A DNA stretch of 64,000 bases from Eulemur rufifrons. Taxonomy: Eukaryota > Chordata > Mammalia > Primates > Lemuridae. The notes beneath the pieces were generated by a model, which was not told where the DNA came from, ran no database searches, and was given only the letters and a program-made list of their open reading frames with translations. How positions within the stretch are numbered: the stretch's first letter is position 1; every line of letters begins with the position of its first letter. Location: contig NC_091006.1 of the NCBI RefSeq assembly GCF_041146395.1, forward strand, positions 8,686,001-8,750,000, given 5' to 3'. Of this stretch, positions 37,603 through 56,177 are shown piece after piece. The translations under genes were made by a program, and so were the position numbers.

Positions 37603-39612
37603 ATGGCAGAGGTGGTGGCTGAGGTGGCCGAGATGCCAACACAGATGTCACCAGGGGCAGTAGAAATGTCAACACCCATGTCAGGGGAGATGACAGAGAT
37701 GTCAACCGAGGTGACTGAGATGACACCGGGGGAGGCCCTTGCTTCATCCCTTTTCTTCCAACACCACCAGTTCATGTGCTCTGAATGCGGCAGCCTCTAT
37801 AACACACTGGAGGAAGTCCTCTCGCACCAGGAGCAGCATATGTTCGCTGGCTCAGAGGAAGAGGCACTGACCGCCCAGGATGCTGGCCTGGCACCAGAGC
37901 TAGTGCCAGGCACTGAGGAGGGGCCTTTCCAGTGTGGTGAATGCAGCCAGCTCATCCTCTCCCCTTGTGAGCTCCTGGCCCACCAGGACGCCCACCTCCG
38001 GGAGTCTGCAAGCCAGATCCAATACCAGTGTGGGGACTGCCAGGTGCTGTTCCCCTCGCCTGAACTGTGGGTGGCTCATCGCAAGGCCCTGCACCTTTCT
38101 GCTGCAGCAGCTGAGCCACCAGTGCTACCTCCTTTGCCTCCCCCAACACCACCGCCTCCACCGCCTCCACCACCTGAAGTCAAGATGGAGCCCTACGAGT
38201 GTCCTGAGTGTTCTACCCTCTGTGCCACCCCTGAGGAGTTCTTGGAGCATCAGGGCACCCACTTTGACTCCCTAGAGAAAGAAGAGCATAATGGGCTAGA
38301 GGAGGAGGAGGAGGAAGATGAGGACGAAGAAGATGATGAAGAGACAGAGGATGAGGAAGATGTGGTGGCAGAGGTTGATGATGGTGTTATGGGAGGTGAC
38401 AGGTCCACAGCTGGCTGGGCCCAGGGCTGTGGGGATTGTCCCCAGCACCAGACCTCAGCAGGGGCACGCCGGCGACACCGGCGGGCATCTCGCGGCCCAG
38501 CATCAGCAACTCACCCCTTCCACTGCAGTCAGTGTCAGCGCAGCTTCAGCTCAGCAAACCGGCTGCTGGCTCATGGGCGGGCTCATGTAGGTGGCACACA
38601 CGAGTGTACGACTTGCTCCAAGGTCTTCAAGAAAGCAGCCTCGCTAGAGCAGCACCTTCGGCTGCACCGCGGTGAAGCCCGCTACCTCTGTGTAGACTGT
38701 GGCCGCGGCTTTGGCACAGAACTCACCTTGGTGGCCCACCGGCGGGCCCACACTGCCAACCCATTGCATCGCTGTCGCTGCGGCAAGACATTCAGCAACA
38801 TGACCAAGTTCCTCTACCACAGGCGCACTCACGCCGGCAAAAGCGGGGCGCCTCCCATGGCGGCAACGGCCTCCCCAGCTCCAGCCGAGCCCACCCCACC
38901 ACCACCGCCCCCTGCCCCACCTGCCCAGCTGCCCTGCCCACAGTGCTCTAAGTCCTTTGCCTCAGCTTCCAGGCTTTCCCGGCACCGGCGTGCGGTACAT
39001 GGGCCCCCTGAACGGCGGCACCGCTGCGGGGTGTGTGGCAAGGGTTTCAAGAAACTGATCCATGTGCGCAACCACTTGCGGACACACACAGGTGAGAGAC
39101 CCTTCCAGTGTCACTCATGTGGCAAAACCTTTGCTTCTTTGGCCAACCTCAGCCGCCACCAGCTGACCCACACAGGCGTGCGTCCCTACCAGTGCCTGGA
39201 CTGTGGCAAGCGCTTCACTCAGAGCTCCAACCTACAGCAGCACCGGCGGCTGCACCTGCGGCCGGTCGCCTTTGCCCGCGCCCCCCGCCTCCCCATCACC
39301 GGTCTCTACAACAAGAGCCCCTACTACTGCGGGACCTGTGGCCGCTGGTTCCGCGCCATGGCAGGCCTGCGACTGCATCAGCGGGTCCATGCTCGAGCCC
39401 GGACTATGACACTGCAGCCTCCCAGGTCACCACCTCCTGCCACACCCCCTGAGCCCCAGCAGACTATCATGTGCACAGAGCTGGGGGAGACCATCGCCAT
39501 CATTGAGACGTCTCAGCCACTGGCACTTGAAGACACGCTGCAGCTGTGCCAGGCTGCCCTGGGGGCCAGTGAAGCGGGCGGGCTATTGCAGTTGGACACA
39601 GCCTTCGTGTGA
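37603..39612 (+). CDS. ZNF526: ZNF526, C2H2 zinc finger protein 526
   Basis: Single coding exon, 669 aa (human about 670). The start is the ATG at 37603 (MAEVVAEVAEMPTQ) in a strong Kozak context (A at -3, G at +4). The frame is open upstream, but the acceptor at 37547 and homology favour this ATG. I count 13 C2H2 fingers: residues 59-79, 111-131, 143-164, 200-220, 308-328, 335-355, 363-383, 391-410, 445-466, 475-495, 503-523, 531-551 and 576-596. Only the pair at 475-523 is joined by a canonical THTGERP linker. Other features are Met/Thr-rich repeats at 18-40, poly-Pro at 173-191 and 431-440, and a Glu/Asp run at 233-253. There is no KRAB or SCAN domain. Nuclear DNA binding is inferred from the fingers; its targets are poorly known. 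Intact. Confidence 0.97.
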   Translation: MAEVVAEVAEMPTQMSPGAVEMSTPMSGEMTEMSTEVTEMTPGEALASSLFFQHHQFMCSECGSLYNTLEEVLSHQEQHMFAGSEEEALTAQDAGLAPELVPGTEEGPFQCGECSQLILSPCELLAHQDAHLRESASQIQYQCGDCQVLFPSPELWVAHRKALHLSAAAAEPPVLPPLPPPTPPPPPPPPPEVKMEPYECPECSTLCATPEEFLEHQGTHFDSLEKEEHNGLEEEEEEDEDEEDDEETEDEEDVVAEVDDGVMGGDRSTAGWAQGCGDCPQHQTSAGARRRHRRASRGPASATHPFHCSQCQRSFSSANRLLAHGRAHVGGTHECTTCSKVFKKAASLEQHLRLHRGEARYLCVDCGRGFGTELTLVAHRRAHTANPLHRCRCGKTFSNMTKFLYHRRTHAGKSGAPPMAATASPAPAEPTPPPPPPAPPAQLPCPQCSKSFASASRLSRHRRAVHGPPERRHRCGVCGKGFKKLIHVRNHLRTHTGERPFQCHSCGKTFASLANLSRHQLTHTGVRPYQCLDCGKRFTQSSNLQQHRRLHLRPVAFARAPRLPITGLYNKSPYYCGTCGRWFRAMAGLRLHQRVHARARTMTLQPPRSPPPATPPEPQQTIMCTELGETIAIIETSQPLALEDTLQLCQAALGASEAGGLLQLDTAFV

Positions 39613-39655
39613 CACAGCTGAAGAGCAACAATATAAGGTTTTGGTTGCAGCAGTG
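39613..39655 (+). terminator. ZNF526: Short ZNF526 3' UTR with variant poly(A) signal AATATA
   Basis: Eighteen nt after the stop, 'caacaatataaggttttgg' offers AATATA at about 39631 and a GT-rich downstream element, but no canonical AATAAA follows within the next 2 kb on this strand that I could see. The 3' end here is therefore inference. Confidence 0.45.
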
Positions 39656-42310
39656 AGTGTGGATACCTCTGGAAGAGAGAGGATCCCTCCTCTGGCAAGC
39701 TGATCTGGCACCCACTATGTGCCAGGACCCACCCTGACCTCTTTTACCCACTGACACTTCAGAACAACCCTGCCAGGTTTCTCTTGTCATCTTTCTCTGC
39801 CTGAGGGGAAACTGAAGCTCTGAGATGCGACATGATCTATACCAGGTCACCCTGCTGTGTTGCAAAGTGGGGTTTGCCAAGGCTCTTTGCACTGCATCAC
39901 CCTGGTGCCCAGCAACATCAGGTAATCTCTGCTGAGCACTGACCAGGTGCAGGGTCTGTGCTGGGCACTCTCTTATACCTCTTAAGGTCCTCTGCCTGTC
40001 CCCCCGGCCCTTAACCATCCCTGGACTTCGGGCACCCAGGACTGGGCTCTGCCTGGTGGAGGAAGGCACTTGACTTCATCCCGATTTTGACAATGTGGAA
40101 GGAAACCCACAGGTACTCAGGCACTTAGCTCCAGACTGGGTGATGCCGGAGCCCCAGCAATGAGTCAGACGCAGGCTCTGCCCTCAGGAGGTACGCACAG
40201 TCTGGTAGGAGGAGCACACACAAGTACAGATGGCTGGTTCTCTGAATGTGTCTCATTGATTCATTTATTAATGGCTCGTGTGTCCTAGGCCTCCCTCCCG
40301 TATACTAGGCAATGCTGGGGTCAGAAATGAGTCAGGCCTAGGGATTCTCAGGACTGTGGTGGGGATGTGCAGAGACAGTGGCATCCCAGAGCAGGGAACA
40401 GACCTCCATGGTGGGAGATCAGAAGTCAAAGACTCCTGATCAGACAGACTCTCAGAGTCAGAAGGGGTAATCCCTGAGGAAAAAATAGGAATCTGCTAGT
40501 GGAAGAGGAAAAGAACATTCAAGGCGGACAGCACTGCCTGCAAGAGAAGGGTGAGCTCTTGGTATATTTGGAGACTGTCCAATTATTCACAACTACAAAA
40601 CAGTGAACAGTTGACTGCCTAGCTGAGGCAGGCACCGCACTTAGCATTGTGTGTGTGCTATGATCCCAACAGGCCTGTGACGTAGATCTCAATACTATCT
40701 CTGTTGTATAGATGAAAAAACTGAGGACAGAGACTTGTCCAAGGTCTCCCAACTAGGCAGAGGCATTGTGAGAGTTGAACCCAGGAGGTCCCTTAAGCCC
40801 ACATTTGTAACCAGTACAAATGGGTTGAATGGTTGAGAGCTGAAATCTGTGCAGGGGCTGGGGATCAGAGGATTCATTCTGATAGAAGGAAAAGCCAGCC
40901 AGTGTCACAGAACAGTTGTGATTTGAGGGGACCTTGCAAGATCAAAGGTCTTGGGAGCAGGAAAGGATTCCCAGCTTTGTTGAAGCTTACCTAGGATAAC
41001 GATCCTTCCCTCCCTAAGCACATGGTTTATGACAGGTCAATGGGGCAGGTTCCTCCCAGGCCTCTGCAAACCAGGGTGCGCAGGCAGGTGAAGCAGAATG
41101 CAGCTGGGGCTGGGAGTTGCCCAGGAGGGAGGCCTGGACCTTGGAAGGCCTTGAAAGCTGGACTGAGTAGTTCTAGGGGAAGGGAGGGCCTCATAAATGG
41201 GTGTTAATTCTCCTTGGGGGTCAGAGTAGGGTGAGTGGGTGGTTGCAGATGGTCCAGGAGGGAGAAGACAAGGCCAGACCTGGGCAGGGGTTGTGGGGCT
41301 GGGAGGGTGAGGGGCACCCTCAGTGACCTCATGTGTGAGCAGCTGGGAGCAAGGGGCCCCTAGAAGGTCTCCCCCTTTCCCAGAACAGCCAGTCTATTTG
41401 CTCTGTATTCATTGTACAGACAAGGTGAAATCCAGATGGTGTTAAGCAAGGGAGGGACAGGGTCTGTCCTGGAGAGTATAAAGATGTCCCTGCAGTTGGT
41501 ATAAGCAGATTGGAGAGCCCAGGCCCCACACAAACAGTCCCTTAACTCTCTCTGAGACATGTTTGAAACCCTTCTCCCTTTTCATTCAAAAGCAGAAACC
41601 AGTGGAGGACATGTCAGTTGCTCCTCCCCGGACCCCTTCCACTTCTGGGGACTCCTGGCCATGCTTACTGCTTGGCACCATGGAGATACCATTTCCTTCT
41701 GCCCATGGCCCCACCATCTTTAAAAGTACGAGGAGAAGCCCAGCTCTCTACCCCAGCTTTCCCAGGGTTTCCACTAAGAGGTGGACCAGGTGGGTGCCCT
41801 GTTGAAGACTCAGAAATGAAGGCTTAGGGTCTTCTAGGGCTCTGCCCTCAGCCATGCCCACCCAATGAAGAGACTATAAACAGGCTAAGTTTTGGCTCAA
41901 GTGACCCCTCATCATCCACTGTCCCCCTCCCAGACCCCGAAGCAGCAGCAGCTTGGGCTGAGACACAAGTCTTGATTCTGCCACTAAGCTCTGTGGCCTA
42001 GACCTCTCCGATCCCCAGCTCTCTCACGGGCTACTGTGATGCTAATTCCTCCCTCCCTCCCTCCCTAAGCAGAAGCAGATGATTTATGCTGGGTCATGGG
42101 GCGGGCTCCTCCCAGGCCCCGGCAGGCAGCGATAAGCACCTCTCCACATGTGCAGAGGAGAAAGCTAAAGCACTGAGAAGGTTGGGCACCTGAGCCAGGG
42201 CTGGGACCCAGGCCTCCTGGCATTCCTCTGCCTGAGATGCAGCATGTTTTGGTCCTAGAACAGCCCCTGAGGCACCCCCCTCACCTCAGTGGAAAGAGGC
42301 AGCCAGACAG
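39656..42310. other. ZNF526-GSK3A intergenic region (tail to tail)
   Basis: Contains diverged MIR-type sequence at 40620-40815 ('gtatagatgaaaaaactgag'), scraps of an ancient repeat at 40255-40350, and two copies of a ~60 bp segment (41007-41067 and 42058-42123). No exon or RNA gene was recognised. Confidence 0.6.
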
Positions 42311-42314
42311 GAAG

Positions 42315-42923
42315 GAGGTTTTCATGCCAATAATTTATTGAACGGAGGTCTGTACACAGGCAAACCTTACTGTGGAAACTAAGACATCAGGAGCTCTCCC
42401 CACTCCTCCAGCCCTCCAGGGTGGGATGAGGAGGGAGGAGACCTTGGGGGCAGAGGACAGGAGGGGAGATACAGCTGGGGGGGGGGCAGGTTGGACGGTG
42501 CGAATCCACATTTTCTTTAAGAAAAAAATTATAACAATCTATTTACACCCGGAGGCCAGGGAAGGGAAAAGGAGATGGGGGCTGGGCTGGTTCTATTTAC
42601 AAGGGACACAGGAGGGGAGGGGGGTTGGAGGAGGTGGAGGCCTGGGGGGAGGAGAGGGGGCCAAGGGGGTAGGAGGTCCTCATTCCCCCAACCCCCTGTC
42701 CTTCCTTTCTTCTCTTCCCTCCCCACAACCAGTTAAAATCCTCTTAAAAAGCCCACCACAGGGTAGGCTGGTGAGGGAGGGACTGGAGGTGGAGACAGCG
42801 ACTCATTTAACTCTGCCCTCTAGTCTAGGGGCCCAGCCAGGGCAGGAGCTTGATGGCCTATGGCCCCCTCCCCGCCCCACGCGGGACTCCCAGATGGAAG
42901 TGGAAGGGTGGCTGGCAGGGCCC
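42315..42923 (-). other. GSK3A: GSK3A 3' UTR
   Basis: Minus-strand C/T-rich sequence between the stop codon and the poly(A) signal. The long plus-strand frame here is an antisense low-complexity artefact. Confidence 0.85.
42334..42339 (-). terminator. GSK3A: GSK3A poly(A) signal AATAAA
   Basis: Plus-strand tttatt in 'taatttattg' reads AATAAA on the gene strand, 585 nt after the stop. Confidence 0.88.
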
Positions 42924-51756
<8,833 letters not shown>

Positions 51757-51807
51757 GGCGCCGAGCACAGGCCCAGGCCGCGGGGCTCGGGCTGCCCGGG
51801 CTGTCCC

Positions 51808-51848
51808 CGCCGCCGCTGCTGCCGCCGCTGCTGCCGCTGCCGCCGCCT
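51808..51848. repeat. Imperfect GCC/GCT triplet repeat in GSK3A 5' UTR
   Basis: About 13 consecutive GCC or GCT triplets on the plus strand, which is GGC/AGC in the transcript. Confidence 0.85.
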
Positions 51849-51917
51849 CCCCCGGGCTCCGGCCTCTTCCAGGCCGCGCCGCTCGGGCTCCGGCTCCGGC
51901 CCAGCGCCCGCCGCGGG

Positions 51918-52819
51918 GCACGCCGGGAGATGCAGTCCGACTGTCGTCTGCTCCGCCGTCACCGCCCCCGGTGCGCACAAGGAGCCGCGTGGCACGCCGG
52001 GAAATGAAGTCCGCAAAGGCCTCAGAGTACGCCGCGGAGCTGACAGGTCGCGCTGCACGTCGGGAAATAGAGTACTGGGTAATCTGTCAGCCGACCGTAG
52101 CAAGGGCGGGCTCCGAAGCACTTTGGAAAACAGCCTCACACTCACTCCATGGCAGCCACTCCGGCCCTGAGCTGTGCAGTTCTGAGGCACGATGGGAAAC
52201 ACAGACCAGTCGCTCACTTAGTCTACTGGCGCCAGGTGCACTCCGGGAAATCGAGTAGGCGCCCGTAAACCCGCAAATCTCAGACCGTGAGGCAAGCCGG
52301 GAAATGGAGTCGTCCGCCACTCCCTCACCGCATTGCAGGTGTAAAATGATTTCTAAAGCACGCCGGGAAATGGAGTCCCAGGTGGTCCCTAAACCCCAAG
52401 TGGCTACTGCAGATCCGGAGATAGGCTAGGAAATGGAGTATGTATCGCACTCCGCCTCCTCAGTAGGCTAGGCCGCACTACCTGCCGGGAAATGTAGTCG
52501 ACGCCAAAGCTTCAGTGCAGTTGCTACAGAGAGCCCTGGTGTCTTCTGGGAAATGGAGTTCAAGGCAGCCTCCTCATTGACTGAGGGGGTGGGATCGACC
52601 ATGACCCCGAAGCATGCTGGGGAACAGTCCAGACTGGATCCTGACCCTTTGTGAGGCGAGTGTGCAGAGGCTCCTTGGGAAGTGTAGTCCCACGGCACCG
52701 TCCGGGGAGTATGAGCGAAAGGTTAAAGACCGCACTAAAAGTATTTTAGTGCCTCTTTCATCGCCCCCAGATCCTAAGGAAGAGCCGAGGTCGATCAGCG
52801 AGTGCTGGAAAATGGAGCC
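51918..52819. promoter_or_regulatory. Array of ~14 ZNF143-like (ACTACA/TCCCRGCRTGC) motifs
   Basis: A 20 bp core near GCACGCCGGGAAATGGAGTC starts at 51918, 51992, 52055, 52118 (weak), 52187 (weak), 52238, 52292, 52358, 52421, 52480, 52541, 52612 (weak), 52670 and 52800. All are in one orientation, 51-74 bp apart apart from the last gap of 130. The reverse complement resembles the ZNF143/THAP11/HCF-1 promoter element. Spacers share faint homology such as 'cgcactccgcctcctcag'. Known factor family; binding here is inference. Confidence 0.75.
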
Positions 52820-53196
52820 AAGCACCTTCAAGTGCCTGGAGACCACATATCAGGAAAGAAAAAAAGTCTCGTCCCTTCTTCGCAGACTTGGAAAATAAAA
52901 TTCCTGGCGGTTTCTCAGGACACTAGTCTTCGGATACAGTCTAGCTCTTTCTAGCAATGTGGTTCGCATCAGCAAACTGTGCCGAGCGTTAAAAAGACGG
53001 AAATAGAATTTGTCTTGAACCCCTATTAAGTTTTGCGTCCTCTCGCTTCCTATATTACAGGATCTGGGAGGACCCAAAACAAGGAAACCGGCCACAAGGA
53101 GTAGCCTTAGGTTTTGCGCGCTCAATGAGTCGTCCCATTTATCGTTTAATACCCGGAAGAAGGGTACTCCCAAAGCAAGTGTGCGGGGGTGGGTGG

Positions 53197-53197
<1 letters not shown>

Positions 53198-53229
<32 letters not shown>

Positions 53230-53232
53230 CGC
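53198..53232. repeat. (GT)n(GC)n alternating purine-pyrimidine tract
   Basis: About 23 nt of GT repeats continue directly into 12 nt of GC repeats, a classic Z-DNA-prone sequence. Confidence 0.9.
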
Positions 53233-53294
53233 CTGTTTGCCTGTCTCCCCTCCACCCCCGGAAATACTTGGAACTAGATTGAAAGCGCCTCGTG

Positions 53295-53572
53295 GAGTGG
53301 TGGGAAATGGAGTCTCTGGACTTCACTTTAATCCGAAACTGTGTTCATACTAACTGTCCTGCCCTTTCTGAAGCTAGAAGCATGTCCTGGCCACTCGATT
53401 TGTTCCTGACTGCAGTTCCTAGCGGACATAGAACTGTGTCCGGTGGTAGCGCTACAGGCTTTTCAAACTACATTATCCAGAAGGCAAAGTGCGAACACCC
53501 TTCCGCTGCCTTCACAAAGCATGCGGCTACATCCCGCACGGCTTGGAGCGGGGCTTTCTGGGAGTTGTAGTT
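53295..53572. promoter_or_regulatory. Further ZNF143-like motifs in both orientations
   Basis: 'gagtggtgggaaatggagtc' at 53295-53314 and 'gctttctgggagttgtagtt' at 53553-53572 match the array orientation. 'actgcagttcctagc' (from 53409) and 'actacattatccagaaggc' (from 53468) read in the opposite one. The copy at 53553 is the closest to the published ACTACAAYTCCCAGMATGC form. Confidence 0.65.
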
Positions 53573-53689
53573 TCCCAGCCAAATGGTGCCTGCTGCCCTC
53601 TGACGGCAGGTCTGAGTAGGAAAGTAAAAATTTGAGTCAAGCCTCGTGGCCTAGGGAATCCCACACGGGACCAAGGTTCACAGGCGGCG

Positions 53690-54260
53690 AAACCGGGCAG
53701 GACAGCGGCGGTTACTTAACTGTCAGAACCCGTGGGACATGCGCAATAGAAAGCGTGTGGGCAACCGCCGCGAGAGGACTGGGGTCCGTGGGAGTTTGAG
53801 GGTGACAGTCTGAGGAAAGCTATCAGGATGTTTGTAGGGGGTGAGAACGTTCCTAGAGGGGTGCTAGAAAGGGTTATAAGTGTCTAAGAGAAGCCTGTGG
53901 GTGTCTCGAGGGACTCAGGGGATTCCGTGGAGAGGTGAAGGGGTCTTTGATGGTCTATAGGCACCTGAGAACAATTATTGGGGGCCAGTGGAGAAGTCTG
54001 AGGGGACTTAAGGTGTCTGTAAAAGGTCTATGGGAGACTGTGAGGTATTACGGGTGACCAAGGAGATCTCTGAGCGACCTGAAGGTGTGAAAGATGGTGA
54101 GAAGCATCAGTAAGGAGCTTTGCAGGGGCTATGGAGGTGCTGGGGGGCTACAGGTGCAAAGGAGGGGTCTCTGATGGGATGAATTAATCCTGCGAAGTAT
54201 CCTGAGAGATCTATAAAGGGCTTTCAACTTGGAAGCAACGATCTTAGAGGATATGGACGG
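53690..54260. repeat. CpG cluster followed by G/A-rich degenerate repeat
   Basis: A CpG-rich patch at about 53690-53790 ('gcgcaatagaaagcg', 'caaccgccgcgagagg') is followed by repetitive 'gtgtctgagggg'/'ggtctatggg' words to about 54230. The period is irregular, about 25-40 bp. It could be the promoter and first intron of a divergent non-coding transcript; no coding exon was seen. Confidence 0.4.
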
Positions 54261-55444
54261 GACCAAAGGTGTCGTCTTTCACATTTCAAGCCTGCAAATG
54301 GATTTAGGTGGGCGATTAAAGATTGAGGGAGCTGCCGGATTTTCAAGGCCACCTGTGCCACCTGTGACATCCCACACAACCAGAATCTGGGGCAACAGGT
54401 CTGGTAGGACTGTAGTCGGACCTGGACAGCAGTTTTGGAGCTGAGCACTTAGGAATCCTCATTAGATGTGGTTAGAGGTGCTTTGAAGGTACTAGGGTCT
54501 GGGACTGAGGACACTAGTCAGGGTCCTTTCCCATTCCCCACAGTGACGACATCCCCTTCTCCATCACCCCACCACCAACTCTGCCGCATTTATGTTGCCA
54601 GGAAACATGCCTCATCCCAACTTCCAGAAATAGCCCAGTGGCCCCCACCCTAGGGAATGACTTACATCACCCAGGAGAGGGAGCAGTTGCCTGCAGGCCG
54701 CCACGGGAGCCTCACTTTCCTGCCAGTACCCCAGCCCTGAATCTTCTTTTCACTGCCAACCGACATCATCTGGGACCACCCACTCTGGGCTGGCAGGAGA
54801 TGAGGTTTAATCGAGAGTGGGTAGCAGTTGCCAGTCAACAAACGTCCCTTCCCCCTCAGGGTTGCACAGGGTGGAGTTTTGTGGTGAAGCCAGTCCAATG
54901 GGCCCTGAGCCCTCTATTCACACTCTGTTTCTTAGTAGCTGTGTGGCCTTAGGGAAGCTCCTTCCCCTTTCTGGGCTTCAGTCACCTCACCTGCACTGAA
55001 GAGACTGGGCTTGTCTTTAAGGTCAGTTCCAGCCCAGATTCCTCCTTTTGGCTCTTTCATCCCTGATTTGAGTTCTCCAATCTCAGCCTCTAGTTTTTTA
55101 CAAGCTCATTTCTCAGATCCTGTGATCCTGAGAGCCAGAACTGGATCCAACCATCTTGGCTTTAGAGAAAAAAATTCAGGAGTTGAAAGACCTCATTTCG
55201 GCGACAGACCTCATTTGAAGTCCTGGCTCAGCCACAGGGCCTTGAAGTCACTGAAATGAGCTGGTTGCCCCTACCTTGTTGGGTGTTCGAGGAGCTACAG
55301 TACTGCAGCCCCTAACTTGGCACACAGTAGGTCAGTCAGGAGCAACTATGATTAGTGAGCCAGTTCCTTCTCAATTTGCTGGCTGGGAGTGTTGCCATGG
55401 TTGGACCAAAAGATCGCTAAATTACCTTGCAAGGTCCACATTTC
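54261..55444. other. GSK3A-ERF intergenic, old MIR fragments
   Basis: MIR-like pieces at about 54930-55020 ('tagctgtgtggccttaggga') and 55185-55340 ('gaagtcctggctcagccaca', 'ggcacacagtaggtcagtca'). No exon recognised. Confidence 0.5.
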
Positions 55445-55457
55445 AAGAGACAGTGCA

Positions 55458-55713
55458 AAGCCTGAGCAAGAGCGAGACCCCATCTCTACTAAAAATAGAA
55501 AGAAATTATATGGACAGCTAAAAATATATATAGAAAAAATTAGCCGGGCATGGTGGTGCATGCCTGTAGTCCCAGCTACTCGGGAGGCTGAGACAGGAGG
55601 ATCGCTTGAGCTCAGGAGTTTGAGGTTGCTGTGAGCTAGGCTGACGCCATGGCACTCACTCTAGCCTGGGCAACAGAGTGACACTCTGTCTCAAAAAAAA
55701 AAAAAAAAAAAAA
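55458..55713 (+). mobile_element. 5'-truncated strepsirrhine Alu SINE
   Basis: Begins 'aagcctgagcaagagcgag', so it lacks about 90 nt of the left arm. It has the lemur insert and right arm and a long A tail. Perfect 13 bp duplication, aagagacagtgca, at 55445-55457 and 55714-55726. Confidence 0.92.
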
Positions 55714-55726
55714 AAGAGACAGTGCA

Positions 55727-56175
55727 GGCCTGGTCTCCAAAGAACTTCCAGCTTAACTCAGAGCACACTGAGAGTGATGAGGGCAGGGAGCTCCTGGCCT
55801 TCACCAAGAGCTAGGGTATAGGCAGGACTTCACAGAGCTAGAAGTAGGAAGACATTTCAGGCAATCAGAAGAGTGAGGGCGATGGGGTGAGAGAGAAGAG
55901 TCTAAAGAGCTTCCAAGGACAAGCAGATCCCCACGGAATAGGGGAGCAGTCAGATACAGGGCCAGGGTATACCTGAGATCTTAATCATCAAGCTCTAGGG
56001 TTTCTGTGCCCTCCGAAGTCCAGAGATGGTTTCCCAGGGAGGATTTGACCCATTCAGATGAGGTTAGGCCCTCTGGCCACAGATCCACTGGGGAGCAAGT
56101 CTAGGTCCCAACCTTCAGAATCAAGCAAAGGCTGTGGCCCTATAGTGGCTGTCCCCAGCACCTAGGACAGATCAC
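55727..56175. other. Intergenic, no recognised feature
   Basis: Unique sequence just past the ERF 3' end. Confidence 0.5.
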
Positions 56176-56177
56176 TG

